This document shows, in pieces, positions 9,012 to 19,649 of a stretch of 64,000 bases of DNA; the first letter of the stretch is position 1; every line of letters begins with the position of its first letter. Origin of the DNA: Saprospiraceae bacterium (GTDB lineage Bacteria; Bacteroidota; Bacteroidia; Chitinophagales; Saprospiraceae); contig JAHDES010000006.1 in the NCBI GenBank assembly GCA_020628645.1, positions 62,001-126,000 of the forward strand. Reading direction: 5' to 3'. Position numbers and translations under genes: made by a program. Under the pieces are notes generated by a model. The model did no database searches and was not told where the DNA came from. It saw nothing but the letters and a program-made list of their open reading frames with translations.

Positions 9012-9957
9012 CTTTGAGTTGATCTTTCTTGATATTTTTTAAAGTATGTTCAATTAGAATTCTATTTCTTGCTAGTAAATCACCAATAATTCCCAAAGCA
9101 AATAAGTTTGTACTAATAATAATGAAAATTGATCCAAAAATTAAAGATTGGATCATTCCTTCACCATTATTTACAAAGAAATAATGGTATAAGAAACGAC
9201 CAATAGGGATTAAACCAATAATAAATGTGAATACTCCTAACCAAAAGAAAACTCTTAAAGGTTGGTACATAGAATAGATACGGATTAGATCCATTCCTGA
9301 CTTTCGAATATGTTGAAAGATGTTAGTAAATAGACGTGAAGGTCGAGTTGGTTCATTAGTAATAATGTCAATACTTACAAGTTTAAGCCGTTTACGTGCT
9401 GCTTGCAGAGTTGTATCAAGAACATAAGAGAAGTTAGATGTCACATTTATTTCTAGTAATGCCTGCCGTGAATATGCCCTAAAACCACTTACTGCATCGG
9501 TCACATTCATTTCGCCTGCTAGGGATTTTGTAATATTAGTTCCTAGCCATTGGAAGAATTTTTTCACAGGTGAAAAATGCTGAATTTTATCTGTTTGTCG
9601 ATTACCGATTACGATATCTGCTTCTTGATTAATTATTGGTCTTACAAGATCGGCAATATAATGAGATGGATATTGATTATCACCATCCGTATTGACTAGA
9701 ATATCTGCATTTTGTTGCAGGGCATGTTCCATACCTATCCGAAAGGCATTACCTAGCCCTTTATTAGAAATGTTTTTGATAATATGAGTAACACCTAGAT
9801 TTTCAGCCACTTTTATTGTATTATCAGTACTACCATCGTCTACAATTAGAGTTTCAATTATGTCGATACCCACAATGGATTTGGGTATATCCTTGAGTAC
9901 CAATGGTAGGGTTTTTTCTTCATTTAAACATGGAATCTGTATAATGAGTTTCTTCAT
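8986..9957 (-). CDS. GT2 polyprenyl-phosphate-type glycosyltransferase
   Basis: A 323-residue DPM/GtrB-type GT2 protein. The N-terminal catalytic domain has IIQIPCLNEEKTLPLVL, TLIVDDGSTDNTIKVAE, the DxD-type VNTDGDNQYPSHYI and the VSGFRAYSRQAL segment. Two hydrophobic segments near the C-terminus (VFFWLGVFTFIIGLIPIGRF and a following FGSIFIIISTNLFALGII) anchor it in the membrane. Relatives transfer a sugar to polyprenyl phosphate or to lipid-linked intermediates. The gene overlaps the DUF354 gene by 26 bases and lies 34 bases downstream of fcl. Confidence 0.85.
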   Translation of the reverse strand: MKKLIIQIPCLNEEKTLPLVLKDIPKSIVGIDIIETLIVDDGSTDNTIKVAENLGVTHIIKNISNKGLGNAFRIGMEHALQQNADILVNTDGDNQYPSHYIADLVRPIINQEADIVIGNRQTDKIQHFSPVKKFFQWLGTNITKSLAGEMNVTDAVSGFRAYSRQALLEINVTSNFSYVLDTTLQAARKRLKLVSIDIITNEPTRPSRLFTNIFQHIRKSGMDLIRIYSMYQPLRVFFWLGVFTFIIGLIPIGRFLYHYFFVNNGEGMIQSLIFGSIFIIISTNLFALGIIGDLLARNRILIEHTLKNIKKDQLKDEEKTSNH

Positions 9958-9991
9958 AAGTATAAGTTACTGATAGGGATTAAAACTAAAT

Positions 9992-10933
9992 TTAATTATT
10001 CCAAGTCTTATTTTTTATCTCATTATAAACCATTTTAATACCTTCATCTAAGGGTATTTTTGCTTTCCAACCAAGTGATTGTAATTTTGAAATATCCATT
10101 AGTTTTCTAGGTGTGCCATCAGGCTTAGAAGTATCTAGTTTTATACTTCCTGTATAGCCAACGGTATTTTTTATTTTTTGAGCTAATTCTAAAATGGAAA
10201 CATCTTGACCTACTCCGATATTAACAATTTCTGGCGAATTGTAATTTTCCATCAAAAAATAACAAGCGTCAGCAAGATCATCTACATGTAAAAATTCACG
10301 AAGTGGCTTACCTGTTCCCCATAATTCAACATAAGGAGCGTTAGTACGTTTGGCTTCAATAAATTTCCTTAATAAAGCAGGCAATACATGAGAATTTTTT
10401 AAATCATAGTTATCATTTGGACCATAAAGGTTGGTAGGCATTACAGAAATGAAATTACAGCCATATTGAGACCGATATGTTTCACAAAGTTTAATTCCTG
10501 CTATTTTTGCTATTGCATAAGGTTCATTGGTTGGTTCTAATTTTCCAGCAAGTAAAGACGACTCTTTTAAAGGTTGTTCTGCAAGTTTCGGATAAATACA
10601 GGAAGATCCTAAGAAAAGTAATTTTTTTATATTTGATTGATAGGCTGCATGAATAACATTACTAACAATCATTAAATTATCATACAGGAATTCTGCTCGA
10701 TAAGTATTATTAGCTAAAATACCACCAACTTTTGCAGCTGCTAAATAGATAAATTCGGGTTGCTCCTCGTGAAAAAAAGATTGAACTGCTTGTTGATTTC
10801 TTAAATCAAGTTCCTTAGAAGTTCTAGTAAGAATAGTAGTGTATCCTTCTTGATCTAGTTTTCTATGAATAGCAGAACCAACCATACCTCTATGCCCTGC
10901 AATATATATCTTATTTGCTTTATTCATATTCAT
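9992..10933 (-). CDS. fcl: GDP-L-fucose synthase
   Basis: A 313-residue extended short-chain dehydrogenase that converts GDP-4-keto-6-deoxymannose to GDP-L-fucose with NADPH. Visible are the NADP-binding [18 protein letters not shown], the [11 protein letters not shown] segment typical of fucose synthase, the catalytic Ser in [10 protein letters not shown], the YxxxK in [10 protein letters not shown], and [12 protein letters not shown]. Length is normal for the family. It overlaps gmd by 14 bases, so the two consecutive steps are encoded together. The product would feed the fucosyltransferases of this locus. Confidence 0.95.
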   Translation of the reverse strand: MNMNKANKIYIAGHRGMVGSAIHRKLDQEGYTTILTRTSKELDLRNQQAVQSFFHEEQPEFIYLAAAKVGGILANNTYRAEFLYDNLMIVSNVIHAAYQSNIKKLLFLGSSCIYPKLAEQPLKESSLLAGKLEPTNEPYAIAKIAGIKLCETYRSQYGCNFISVMPTNLYGPNDNYDLKNSHVLPALLRKFIEAKRTNAPYVELWGTGKPLREFLHVDDLADACYFLMENYNSPEIVNIGVGQDVSILELAQKIKNTVGYTGSIKLDTSKPDGTPRKLMDISKLQSLGWKAKIPLDEGIKMVYNEIKNKTWNN

Positions 10934-12041
10934 TTTTAATAGTGAATCCTGCCATTTTTAACATTTGGTCTTTACGATAGGATTCTAAATCACATTCAAC
11001 CATTTCAGTGATCATTTCTTTTAGTGTATATTGGGGTTTCCATCCTAGTTCTTCCTGCGCCTTTGTAGAATCACCTAAGAGAAGTTCTACTTCAGTAGGA
11101 CGAAAATATTGAGGATCGACTTTTACAATCACGTCTCCTTCACGAAGCATTGGATAATCTATATTTTCAGAGGCTACAATAGCTATTTCGTTTACCCCTT
11201 CTCCTTGGAATTGTAATTCAACGCCAATTACTTGAAATGCAAATTTAACAAAATCTCTAACAGATGTAGTAATTCCTGTAGCTATAACATAATCTTTAGG
11301 TTCATCTTGTTGAAGCATCAACCACATAGCCTTTACATAATCCTTGGCATGTCCCCAGTCTCTTTTTGCATCTAAATTACCTAAATAAAGCGTTGATTGT
11401 AGACCTAATGCAATTTTAGCGACGGCTCTTGTAATTTTACGCGTAACAAAAGTTTCTCCACGCAATGGACTTTCGTGATTGAATAATATGCCATTACAAG
11501 CATAGATATCATAAGCTTCTCTATAATTGACTGTAATCCAATAACCATATAGTTTTGCTACGCCATAAGGAGAACGGGGATAAAAGGGGGTCGTTTCTTT
11601 TTGTGGAGTTTCTTGTACTAAACCATATAATTCGGAGGTAGATGCTTGATATATTTTTGTTTTTTCCGTTAACCCAAGAAGCCGTACGGCTTCTAAAATT
11701 CGTAGTGGACCAAGCGCATCAACGTCTGCTGCATATTCTGGAGCATCAAAGCTAACTTTTACATGAGACATAGCACCTAAATTATATATCTCATCTGGTT
11801 TTACCTGCTGAATGATTCTAATTAGATTGCTAGAATCAGTTAAGTCACCATAATGTAATATTAGGTTACGATCAGTTAAATGGGGGTCTTGATAAATATG
11901 GTCAATGCGACCTGTATTGAATAAAGAACTACGACGTTTAACCCCATGAACGACATAGCCTTTTTCGATAAGTAATTCGGTTAAATACGCGCCATCTTGA
12001 CCAGTGATTCCCGTAAGTAGTGCTACTTTTTGATTAGACAT
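10920..12041 (-). CDS. gmd: GDP-mannose 4,6-dehydratase
   Basis: A 373-residue enzyme that makes GDP-4-keto-6-deoxymannose from GDP-mannose, the first step to GDP-fucose or GDP-rhamnose. Seen are [14 protein letters not shown] (NADP-binding), [32 protein letters not shown] with the catalytic Thr/Ser/Glu, [17 protein letters not shown] with the YxxxK, and [17 protein letters not shown]. Length and motif order are normal. It is the first gene of the minus-strand operon gmd-fcl-GT2-DUF354. Confidence 0.96.
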   Translation of the reverse strand: MSNQKVALLTGITGQDGAYLTELLIEKGYVVHGVKRRSSLFNTGRIDHIYQDPHLTDRNLILHYGDLTDSSNLIRIIQQVKPDEIYNLGAMSHVKVSFDAPEYAADVDALGPLRILEAVRLLGLTEKTKIYQASTSELYGLVQETPQKETTPFYPRSPYGVAKLYGYWITVNYREAYDIYACNGILFNHESPLRGETFVTRKITRAVAKIALGLQSTLYLGNLDAKRDWGHAKDYVKAMWLMLQQDEPKDYVIATGITTSVRDFVKFAFQVIGVELQFQGEGVNEIAIVASENIDYPMLREGDVIVKVDPQYFRPTEVELLLGDSTKAQEELGWKPQYTLKEMITEMVECDLESYRKDQMLKMAGFTIKNEYE

Positions 12042-13139
12042 GGGTTTTATTTTATAGAAATTAAATAAAATATAAATATATGTGTTTTTTGTTTGAAATA
12101 ACCTTAATATTGTATTTTATTTTACTTAAACTTTTGTATGATGTTTCAACTATTTCAAAAGAGGTAAATAAAGTTCATTGTATAATATCATTTTTAAATT
12201 AAGATAAATTCAATGAAATGTTGTTAGGAAAAAAGTACTTAAAGGTGAGATGATTATAAATGGTGTTTTTGCGAATATAAAGATATTGTTTATTGTGAAT
12301 ATCTTGTAATTTTGATGCTTTTGCCCTGTACATAGAGTGTTTTTTTATTCTAAATTATTCTAATTAGAAAATAATAAAATTTAGACCTGTACAGTCTAAT
12401 GCTATTTGTTTTTATCATGTTATAATTGAGATGTAGTTGTATAGTACAATAAAGGGTTTTCCAAGCTGCTCAATAGTTAAACAAATATTATAGTAAAAAA
12501 CTATAATTTCAGATATGTCAAGTCGAAGATAGAACAAAGAAGAGGAACTCAAAATTTCGAAAGAACGAAAAAGACTAAATTGGGTACTTTTTTTCGTTGA
12601 AAAATCAAAAAAGATGTTTGGATTTAAGGTTTTACCAATGGAGTAAATTGTAGAATGAACAGATGACTAGTATGATAATAGTCGTCGTTTCTCATAAAGA
12701 TTATGAACGAAAAACTGTTTTTAAGGAAGCGTTTATATATCTCGCACAAATACGTGTTTAGCTAAACTATTTAACAAATCATAAATTCTAACAGCTTCTA
12801 AAACCTTGAAAAAATCTATAGATATCCCTTGGAGTTGCTTCTTATAAGGTTTTGAGATCAGCGGAATTAGGATTAGGCAAATCGAGTTGTTTTGGACTAA
12901 AAAACGGAAAGGGAACTTTGCTTTAAAAAGCATAAGAAAAGATGAATACATCAAGTTAGTTAAACTTAATAGTAGTGGAAGCCAGAAAGAAGTTTCGTTA
13001 TTTATTTTTGAGGCTCGATGCCTGATATAATTAGCATAGAGCAAAAATGTTTTGCTCAATTAATGGTTTTCTCAGGTCAACTTAACACCCTTACTTATCA
13101 ATATTTATGATAATAGTGATACAATATTAAAGATGTTTA
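12042..13139. other. Long AT-rich gap between divergent operons
   Basis: About 1.1 kb between the start of gmd (minus) and a plus-strand membrane protein gene. It must carry promoters for both sides, but no box stands out clearly. A 108-codon minus-strand open frame at 12733-13059 has no motif I know, no convincing start context, and hydrophobic low-complexity content; I do not call it a gene. Bases 12319-12336 (TTTTGCCCTGTACATAGA) match the terminal arm of the repeat element at 48757-48893 at 16 of 18 positions, so this may be the relic of such an element. The rest looks like decayed sequence. Confidence 0.4.
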
Positions 13140-14957
13140 ATGATGAGTAGTAAAAATATAACCAATTTAATATTTATAAGCCTTAGTTTCATTATTTTAT
13201 TTTCATCTTTTCAACACAATTTTTTTAGAAAAAAAAATGGTAAGGGTTTTTCTGATTCTAAAATTCATGCATGGATGGCTGGTTCTATTTTAAATGATAG
13301 AGCCAAAGGATTTGGGAATAATATAACCTTTACTTCAATTTGGATGGAAAAAGGTATGTCTGTTGTTGAAGCAAAAGAATTTAGTAGTAAAGCTTATCGA
13401 TTTAAAGGCGGTGAGTTTAGCAAAGAAAATGGAAATTGGTATGTTTATAAATCAGCAATGCGAACGCAATATCTTTTTTATAGGCTAATTGATGCTATTA
13501 ACTATAGATTAACAGGAAATCATAAAAATTTATTTTCTCTATTTCGCATGATAGCCATGCTTTTTTATATTATTACTATTATACTTTTTTTAATTTGGAT
13601 AGCTAAAGAATTTCATATATCTGTTGCTTTTAGTATCAGTATTTTATTATGTTTTTCAAATTGGATGAGGGGAGGAGGAATGGGAAGTAACCTTTGGATG
13701 TATTCAATTCCTTGTTTTATAGGTTTGCATTTATTTAGGAAAAAATACCGTTTTTTTGATAGAGAAAAATCTTTGCATCTAGCTTTATACGGCGGACTAT
13801 CTACCTTGTTTTTTACTTTAAATGCTTATGAGTTTGTTCCTGTAGCGATGCTTGCATTGCTCATTCCAATAGTTTTTTACAATGATCTTTTAACAAAAGA
13901 AGGATCAATTCGATTATTTAGAGAATGTTTAATAGTTGGTATAGGTGCACTGATTGGTTTTTTTATTACTATTTTGTTACATATTGGTTCTTTGTATCTG
14001 ATTGAAAATAATTGGCAACAGGCGTTCGATTTTTTGGAAAAGAAGTATACAATACGAACAAGCGGAGAAAACATGGGAGAAATGAAAAGTAACATTGATT
14101 CTAAGAAAATAAAATCAGCTTTTTCGGTCATAGGCTCTTATCTTAGAGGCAAAGCCATATTATTCAAACTAAATGTATGGAAATTACTTCTTTGCTTTTT
14201 GGTTGCTTCATTGTTTGGCGGTATTAGCTATGCTGTAAAAGGTACTTTAAGTGATACAGAAAAAAACAATTGGCTTAAACTAGGTATCTCTACTATTTTT
14301 AGTTTTATTGGAACGGTAGCATTTTTTATCATTTTTAAAGCACATGCGATACGTCATCCTCATTTAGATTATGTTGTATTTACCTTGTTTTTTTTATTTT
14401 TCATGTTAGCCTTCATAACTTATACCTTCTACTTAGTTTTTTCCAAAATAATATTAAAACGCTTTCCTGATACTTGGGTATCTTTAATTTTATATTTCAT
14501 TGCTATCATTCCACTTTTACATTCTTTAGAAACAAAATATGAGATAAGTGAAAAAATAACCTTCAATTTAAGGGATGAAAAATTATTTGACTTTAATGAC
14601 AGAAAACAAAAGTATAGGTTTAAAATGATGAGTACAGTTATAAAAGATAATATACTATACACTAAAAGCAAAAAGAACCGATTTACTTTTCAACTCAAAA
14701 ATATTGAAGATGAGATCATTATATTGAAAACGAGATTTCATTCTAATAAGAATGGCTTATTCAATCTTTATAAAGATTCTTGTAAGCATAACAATAAGTT
14801 TAAAAGTAATAATAATAGTGAGGAAATTTTAATCCAAAAAGGATGGAATGATTTCTATCTTGAGTTAGATGTGGATGAATGTTTTGATATAGTAAGAGTA
14901 GACTTTATTAATCGGAAAGATGCTATTATCAAAATAGAAGAATTCGTGATAAAATAA
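13140..14957 (+). CDS. Polytopic membrane protein of unknown function
   Basis: A 605-residue integral membrane protein. An N-terminal hydrophobic segment (residues about 8-25) is followed by a soluble loop of about 110 residues, then roughly nine to ten hydrophobic segments to about residue 465. A hydrophilic C-terminal domain (about 130 residues, beta-rich, with two Cys) follows. The layout, with a large first outer loop and a C-terminal soluble domain, resembles GT-C glycosyltransferases such as the PMT type, but I see no firm GT-C signature. It lies 35 bases before the MBOAT acyltransferase gene, so a role in glycan assembly or decoration is inferred. Confidence 0.7.
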   Translation: MMSSKNITNLIFISLSFIILFSSFQHNFFRKKNGKGFSDSKIHAWMAGSILNDRAKGFGNNITFTSIWMEKGMSVVEAKEFSSKAYRFKGGEFSKENGNWYVYKSAMRTQYLFYRLIDAINYRLTGNHKNLFSLFRMIAMLFYIITIILFLIWIAKEFHISVAFSISILLCFSNWMRGGGMGSNLWMYSIPCFIGLHLFRKKYRFFDREKSLHLALYGGLSTLFFTLNAYEFVPVAMLALLIPIVFYNDLLTKEGSIRLFRECLIVGIGALIGFFITILLHIGSLYLIENNWQQAFDFLEKKYTIRTSGENMGEMKSNIDSKKIKSAFSVIGSYLRGKAILFKLNVWKLLLCFLVASLFGGISYAVKGTLSDTEKNNWLKLGISTIFSFIGTVAFFIIFKAHAIRHPHLDYVVFTLFFLFFMLAFITYTFYLVFSKIILKRFPDTWVSLILYFIAIIPLLHSLETKYEISEKITFNLRDEKLFDFNDRKQKYRFKMMSTVIKDNILYTKSKKNRFTFQLKNIEDEIIILKTRFHSNKNGLFNLYKDSCKHNNKFKSNNNSEEILIQKGWNDFYLELDVDECFDIVRVDFINRKDAIIKIEEFVIK

Positions 14958-14992
14958 TTTTGTAGTCAAGTTCTTTTTTCAAAGCTCAAATT

Positions 14993-16411
14993 ATGTTGTT
15001 TAATAGTGCCATTTTTCTCTTTATCTTTTTACCTGTATTACTCAGTCTATACTATTGGGGAGGAATTCGCTATAAGAATATTCTTCTGCTTTTATTTAGT
15101 ATTCTCTTTTATACTTGGGGTGAACAAGAGATTGTGCTCATCATGTTGACCTCTACAATACTGGATTATGCAAATGGTATTTTGATAGATAAAGGGTATC
15201 GACGAACGGGATTGATTAGCTCTATCATCGTCAATTTAGGTTTTTTAGGCATTTTTAAATATACCGATTTTGCATTTGAAAATTATAATGCCTTTCTATC
15301 TGCAATAGGAGCTTCAAGTGATTATCTTTTAGAACTGCCCAATATTGCATTGCCTATAGGAATAAGTTTTTATACCTTTCAAACAATGTCATACACCATA
15401 GATGTCTATCGAAAAAAGGTGAAGGCAACCTATGATTTTATAGATTTTGCGACTTATGTGACGCTTTTTCCACAACTCATCGCTGGACCAATTGTACGAT
15501 ACGAACAAGTTCATACGCAATTAAAAAATCGAGAAATTAATGTTTCCAAATTTACAGTAGGGGTAGAACGATTTATTATTGGGTTAAGTAAAAAAATGAT
15601 TATAGCCAATACCTTTGCGTATATTGCAGATCAAGTTTTTAGTTATCCTGCTGATGTGCTAAGTATGGGGACAGCATGGATTGGTATAATTGCGTATAGT
15701 TTTCAAATTTATTTTGATTTTTCTGCTTATTCAGATATGGCGATTGGACTAGGGAAAATGTTTGGATTTGATATTCCTGAAAATTTCAATTACCCATACA
15801 TTGCAAAATCCATTAAAGATTTTTGGCGACGATGGCATATTTCACTTTCTACATGGTTTAGAGATTATCTGTATATCCCTTTAGGAGGAAATCGTGTAGG
15901 GCAAGTTCGGTTATATGTTAATTTATTTATCGTCTTTTTTGTAACAGGTTTATGGCATGGCGCAAGCTACAATTTTGTGATCTGGGGATTGTTTCATGGG
16001 GCGTTTTTGGTGATTGAACGACTTGGGCTTGATCGTATATTGGAACGATTATGGTCTCCTTTACAACATTTGTATGTACTATTGGTGGTTTTAGTCGCAT
16101 GGGTGTTTTTTAGAGTAGAAACACTACCAGAAGTTTTATCTTTTTTAAAGGTAATGTTTATTGGAAGTGCTAGTCCTAAATTATATCCTGATGTATTTCT
16201 AAATCAGGAAATTTATTTGATGTTTTTTGTTGCTATATTATTTTCAATGCCAGTTTTTAGATGGTGTAAAGCATATTTTAGTAAACAAAAGAAACAGATT
16301 ACTCAATTAAGTAGAATGGTATATTCATTTTTTCTATTAGGCTTATTGTTGTTTTCAATTGGATTGATTTCAGCAGGAACCTATGATCCTTTTATTTACT
16401 TTAGGTTTTAA
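14993..16411 (+). CDS. MBOAT family O-acyltransferase (AlgI-like)
   Basis: A 472-residue membrane-bound O-acyltransferase. It starts MLFNSAIFLFIFLPVLLSLY, has ALPIGISFYTFQTMSYTIDVYR, the conserved DFWRRWHISLSTWFRDYLYI with PLGGNR, and the catalytic His in FVTGLWHGASYNFVIWGLFHG. These are the AlgI/DltB landmarks. Such proteins pass acetyl groups across the membrane to an extracytoplasmic partner. The partner is probably the AlgJ-like product of the next gene, 3 bases downstream. This indicates O-acetylation of the exported glycan. Confidence 0.93.
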   Translation: MLFNSAIFLFIFLPVLLSLYYWGGIRYKNILLLLFSILFYTWGEQEIVLIMLTSTILDYANGILIDKGYRRTGLISSIIVNLGFLGIFKYTDFAFENYNAFLSAIGASSDYLLELPNIALPIGISFYTFQTMSYTIDVYRKKVKATYDFIDFATYVTLFPQLIAGPIVRYEQVHTQLKNREINVSKFTVGVERFIIGLSKKMIIANTFAYIADQVFSYPADVLSMGTAWIGIIAYSFQIYFDFSAYSDMAIGLGKMFGFDIPENFNYPYIAKSIKDFWRRWHISLSTWFRDYLYIPLGGNRVGQVRLYVNLFIVFFVTGLWHGASYNFVIWGLFHGAFLVIERLGLDRILERLWSPLQHLYVLLVVLVAWVFFRVETLPEVLSFLKVMFIGSASPKLYPDVFLNQEIYLMFFVAILFSMPVFRWCKAYFSKQKKQITQLSRMVYSFFLLGLLLFSIGLISAGTYDPFIYFRF

Positions 16412-16414
16412 GAT

Positions 16415-17512
16415 ATGACGCTCGATCGAATACTATTATTAGCAGGTTTTATATTGATTATCATTTTTCCTACGATCAATGGCACTTTTGGATTGACAGA
16501 AAATAGAAATACGGAAAAGCGTAAAAATGAAGATGCTCCAAAATTAGAATTTGTAAATTGGAGTACTTGGATTCTTAAATATGATCAACATTACAAAAAG
16601 ACGTTTCCAGGTCGAAGTATTTACTTTAGAGGATTATCTAGACTCAAATATTCTTTATGGCGTACATCTGTATTACCAGATAAAGTTATTTTGGGAGAAA
16701 AGGGATTTCTTTTTCTAGGAAATACACATGCAAAAAGTATTGATAAGAAACTTGGGATCAATATATTTACAAAAAGACAATTAGCAAAAATTACACAAAA
16801 AATAAGACAAACAAAAAAGAAATTAGCCAAGGAAAATATTAAGTTTTATTTTGCGGTTGCACCTGATAAGAATACTATTTATCCAGAATTATTACCTTTT
16901 AATGTTGATCCAAACTGTGAGTCGCCTTTAAAACAACTTAAAAGAAGTTTGCAAAATGATCTTATTGATTTAAGCGAACGATTAACGGATGAAGAAAAAA
17001 AGGAAGTTTCGCTTTATTATAAATTTGATACTCATTGGACGCCTTATGGAGCTTTTCTTGCTTTTCAGCAACTTATAGCAACTATACGAAAAGATTTCCC
17101 AACTATTTCAAATGTTGATATTACAAACTATACTATAGAAGAATACGTACGATGTAATAAAAACCTATGTGAACAATTAGATCTTGATCTTTGTGAAAAT
17201 CGGTATCGAATGGAATATGTAAATAGCAATGATATTCGTAAGCAAAAAAATAGATTTATAAAACCTCCTCAGGGTAATCGAAATTATGAAAAGAGATATA
17301 TAAATCCTCAAAACAAACTTAAAGTACTTGTTTTTAGAGATTCATTTACTACAGAACTTGAAAAATTCTTTAATCAAACTTTTGGAGAGCTTGTATATAT
17401 ATGGACCAGTGAAATTGATCAACAAATTATAGCTCAAGAGCAACCAGATATAGTGATATTTGAAATTGTAGAAAGAAACCTAGACAAGATTCTAAATTGG
17501 AAGAATTTTTGA
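16415..17512 (+). CDS. AlgJ/AlgX-like SGNH O-acetyltransferase
   Basis: A 365-residue protein with an N-terminal membrane anchor (ILLLAGFILIIIFPTI) and an extracytoplasmic SGNH-like domain. Visible family features are LGEKGFLFLGN, FAVAPDKNTIYPELLP, the Asp-His pair in YYKFDTHWTPYGAFLAF (about residues 204-220), and the block KVLVFRDSFTTELEKFF that holds the nucleophile serine. This is the AlgJ/AlgX layout. It lies 3 bases after the AlgI-like gene, so the pair probably forms a complete acetyl-transfer system for the polysaccharide. Confidence 0.87.
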   Translation: MTLDRILLLAGFILIIIFPTINGTFGLTENRNTEKRKNEDAPKLEFVNWSTWILKYDQHYKKTFPGRSIYFRGLSRLKYSLWRTSVLPDKVILGEKGFLFLGNTHAKSIDKKLGINIFTKRQLAKITQKIRQTKKKLAKENIKFYFAVAPDKNTIYPELLPFNVDPNCESPLKQLKRSLQNDLIDLSERLTDEEKKEVSLYYKFDTHWTPYGAFLAFQQLIATIRKDFPTISNVDITNYTIEEYVRCNKNLCEQLDLDLCENRYRMEYVNSNDIRKQKNRFIKPPQGNRNYEKRYINPQNKLKVLVFRDSFTTELEKFFNQTFGELVYIWTSEIDQQIIAQEQPDIVIFEIVERNLDKILNWKNF

Positions 17513-17566
17513 AATCTTGATAATTTAAAAGTCAATTAATAGACTTATATTTAAGATATATATAAT

Positions 17567-18442
17567 ATGAAGGAAAAAATATTTTTCTTGAGAGGATACC
17601 AAAAAAGTGGTACTAATTGGTTAAACAATGTTTTGAATTTGCATCCTAAGATCCTATGTAGAGGAGAATTCGCCTTCTCTCGAATCTACGATTTCTTGAA
17701 TAAAACGTATATGGTAAGTCCCTTCAGAAAGAAATTTCATGCCATAGCTACAGAGAAATATCAAGACTTAATAGTTGCATGTGTTACGGATCAAGTCAAA
17801 AAAGAGAATGTGGAATGGTTTGGAGCAAGAACTCCCGGAAGTATAGAACCTATTTTGATAAAAGGAGCACCAATTTTTTATATCAGTAGGGATGGGAGAG
17901 ACATATTAGTGAGTACTATTTACCATCAACTTCGTCATGCGGCTCTTTCAGAAAAGAATTTAGCAAAACCAGAATTTAAAAGGATTTATAATAATAATCC
18001 TTTCTTGTACGACAAATTAGATCTCTTTAAACAAGACAGCAATTACTTTGAAAAACATCCCGAAGAACTATTAACCAATAAAGAATATGTCCAGCATAAT
18101 GCAGGCTTGTGGAAAAGACATATAGAGAAAAATATTAATATTTATGAACAATCAAAACAAGGAGAAATAGACGCAAAAATACACTTTGTAAAATATGAAG
18201 ATATGCATCAAGACTTAGAAGGAGAACGTAAGAAGTTGTATGAGTTCTTAGGTTTAGATCCTAAAGAAGCAGGTGTATTAGATAAATTAACTTCTCCTGG
18301 TGTGAAGGAAGTCAATAATATGAAACACAACCGAAAAGGAATTGTAGGTGATTGGAGGAATTATTTTACCGATCAAGTGTATGATTGGTATATGGAAGCT
18401 GCAGGTGATACCATTGAATCTCTATATCCAACAAGGGAGTAA
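17567..18442 (+). CDS. Sulfotransferase domain protein
   Basis: A 291-residue Sulfotransfer_1/3-type enzyme. The PAPS loop is LRGYQKSGTNWLNNVL near residues 8-23, and the 3'-phosphate strand is FYISRDGRDILVSTIYH. The C-terminal VKYEDMHQDLEGERKKLYEFLGL and a final NRKGIVGDWRNYFTDQ match the usual KGxxGDWKxxFT element that contacts PAPS. This is the most canonical sulfotransferase of the locus. It converges on the next gene. Acceptor unknown; sulfation of the surface glycan is inferred. Confidence 0.92.
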   Translation: MKEKIFFLRGYQKSGTNWLNNVLNLHPKILCRGEFAFSRIYDFLNKTYMVSPFRKKFHAIATEKYQDLIVACVTDQVKKENVEWFGARTPGSIEPILIKGAPIFYISRDGRDILVSTIYHQLRHAALSEKNLAKPEFKRIYNNNPFLYDKLDLFKQDSNYFEKHPEELLTNKEYVQHNAGLWKRHIEKNINIYEQSKQGEIDAKIHFVKYEDMHQDLEGERKKLYEFLGLDPKEAGVLDKLTSPGVKEVNNMKHNRKGIVGDWRNYFTDQVYDWYMEAAGDTIESLYPTRE

Positions 18443-18459
18443 GCTATTTTTCATGAAAG

Positions 18460-19494
18460 CTATTCCTCATCATTAGGTTTAACTCCACGAATCCATATCT
18501 CAGTTATAAAATCAGTAATGTTTTTTAATTCTTCATCTGAAATAGCTGATTGATTAGCCTTTGGACGTTTAAATGGAAATAACTCTGTTTCCTCTGGAAA
18601 ATAATTTTCTTTAATCCATTGATTTGATTTTGAGTAAGCTGAATCATAAGCTGAATATAATTGCTCATCCATAACGAATTTGGGAGTTGAAAAATGTTTT
18701 GCAATGAATGCTACTAAATCTTTCCGTTCATCATTGATTTTATTCGATTTAAATAAGGGAATGGTTTTATTTAAGTTCCTTAATATTTTTATACCTATCA
18801 AAGAAAGACTATCATTTTTATTTTCGGGAATAGTCAAATCATTCATGAATTTATCTATACCTACAATTTTTGAGATGTCATGAATTAAAGATTGTTTATG
18901 GAATTTATCTCTTCTAAATAGACGTACGATAAGATTTTTTTCTCCAAAAACTGAACTAAACTTCTCTATTGTTTTTTTATGATTACAAATATTATCAAAA
19001 TACTGGTTATCAGGAGGAGGTACTGCCATCAAAGTACTTCCATTTTTTATTGCCGTTGAGAATAAAGAATTAGCAATTTCTGGAGGATTTCTTAAATAGA
19101 TAATTATTTTAATATCAATAAGACCAAGGTTATTTAGAATATCCTTCAGTTTATTGATTTCTTCAATGGTAATTAGACGAGATTGAACATGTTCATTCGA
19201 ACATACTATTGTGGAATTAGGAGGTAATTCTTCTAATTCATCTTTTATTTTTTTTATAATTTCTTTTTGATAATCAATTAATTCTTGATCAGAAAAAAGA
19301 CCAAGACGCTTAGTTGTACCATCTCTTCTTTTTGCGTTATATGCAATTAATGATAAGCGTCTGTTGTGTGGTAATCCTAATGATTTAAGATAGTGATAGT
19401 CTCTCAGGGCAAGTTGATTCCTATTCTTTGAAAAAAAGGATTGAATACTTGTAGTTCCAGTCTTTTCTGTGCCTATATGTAAATAACACTTCAT
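18460..19494 (-). CDS. Sulfotransferase-like P-loop protein
   Basis: A 344-residue protein with the start KCYLHIGTEKTGTTSIQSFFSKN (P-loop EKTGTTS near residues 9-15) and a later IKIIIYLRNPPEIANSLFSTAIKNG that supplies the 3'-phosphate Arg/Ser pair. The pattern is that of a sulfotransferase-like group common in bacterial capsule and LPS loci, often annotated as hypothetical. The KGxxGDW element of canonical enzymes is not seen. It faces the preceding plus-strand sulfotransferase and leads a minus-strand stretch that runs to the ABC exporter. Activity is inferred. Confidence 0.7.
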   Translation of the reverse strand: MKCYLHIGTEKTGTTSIQSFFSKNRNQLALRDYHYLKSLGLPHNRRLSLIAYNAKRRDGTTKRLGLFSDQELIDYQKEIIKKIKDELEELPPNSTIVCSNEHVQSRLITIEEINKLKDILNNLGLIDIKIIIYLRNPPEIANSLFSTAIKNGSTLMAVPPPDNQYFDNICNHKKTIEKFSSVFGEKNLIVRLFRRDKFHKQSLIHDISKIVGIDKFMNDLTIPENKNDSLSLIGIKILRNLNKTIPLFKSNKINDERKDLVAFIAKHFSTPKFVMDEQLYSAYDSAYSKSNQWIKENYFPEETELFPFKRPKANQSAISDEELKNITDFITEIWIRGVKPNDEE

Positions 19495-19649
19495 TGTTCT
19501 CTTTAATAATAAGTATTAAAGCCCATAATTTATTTAAAATTATGGGCAATCTAATATATAGTATTTTGTTCTTTATAATTTGAACATCTATTTAATATAA
19601 ATTTCAGTCCAAATGAGAATAGAAATTGTTCTGGCTATTATATAGTTGA

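Noticed and set aside
12733-13059. 108-codon minus-strand open frame as a gene
   Set aside because: No motif, poor composition, no start context, and it sits in a decayed-looking gap.
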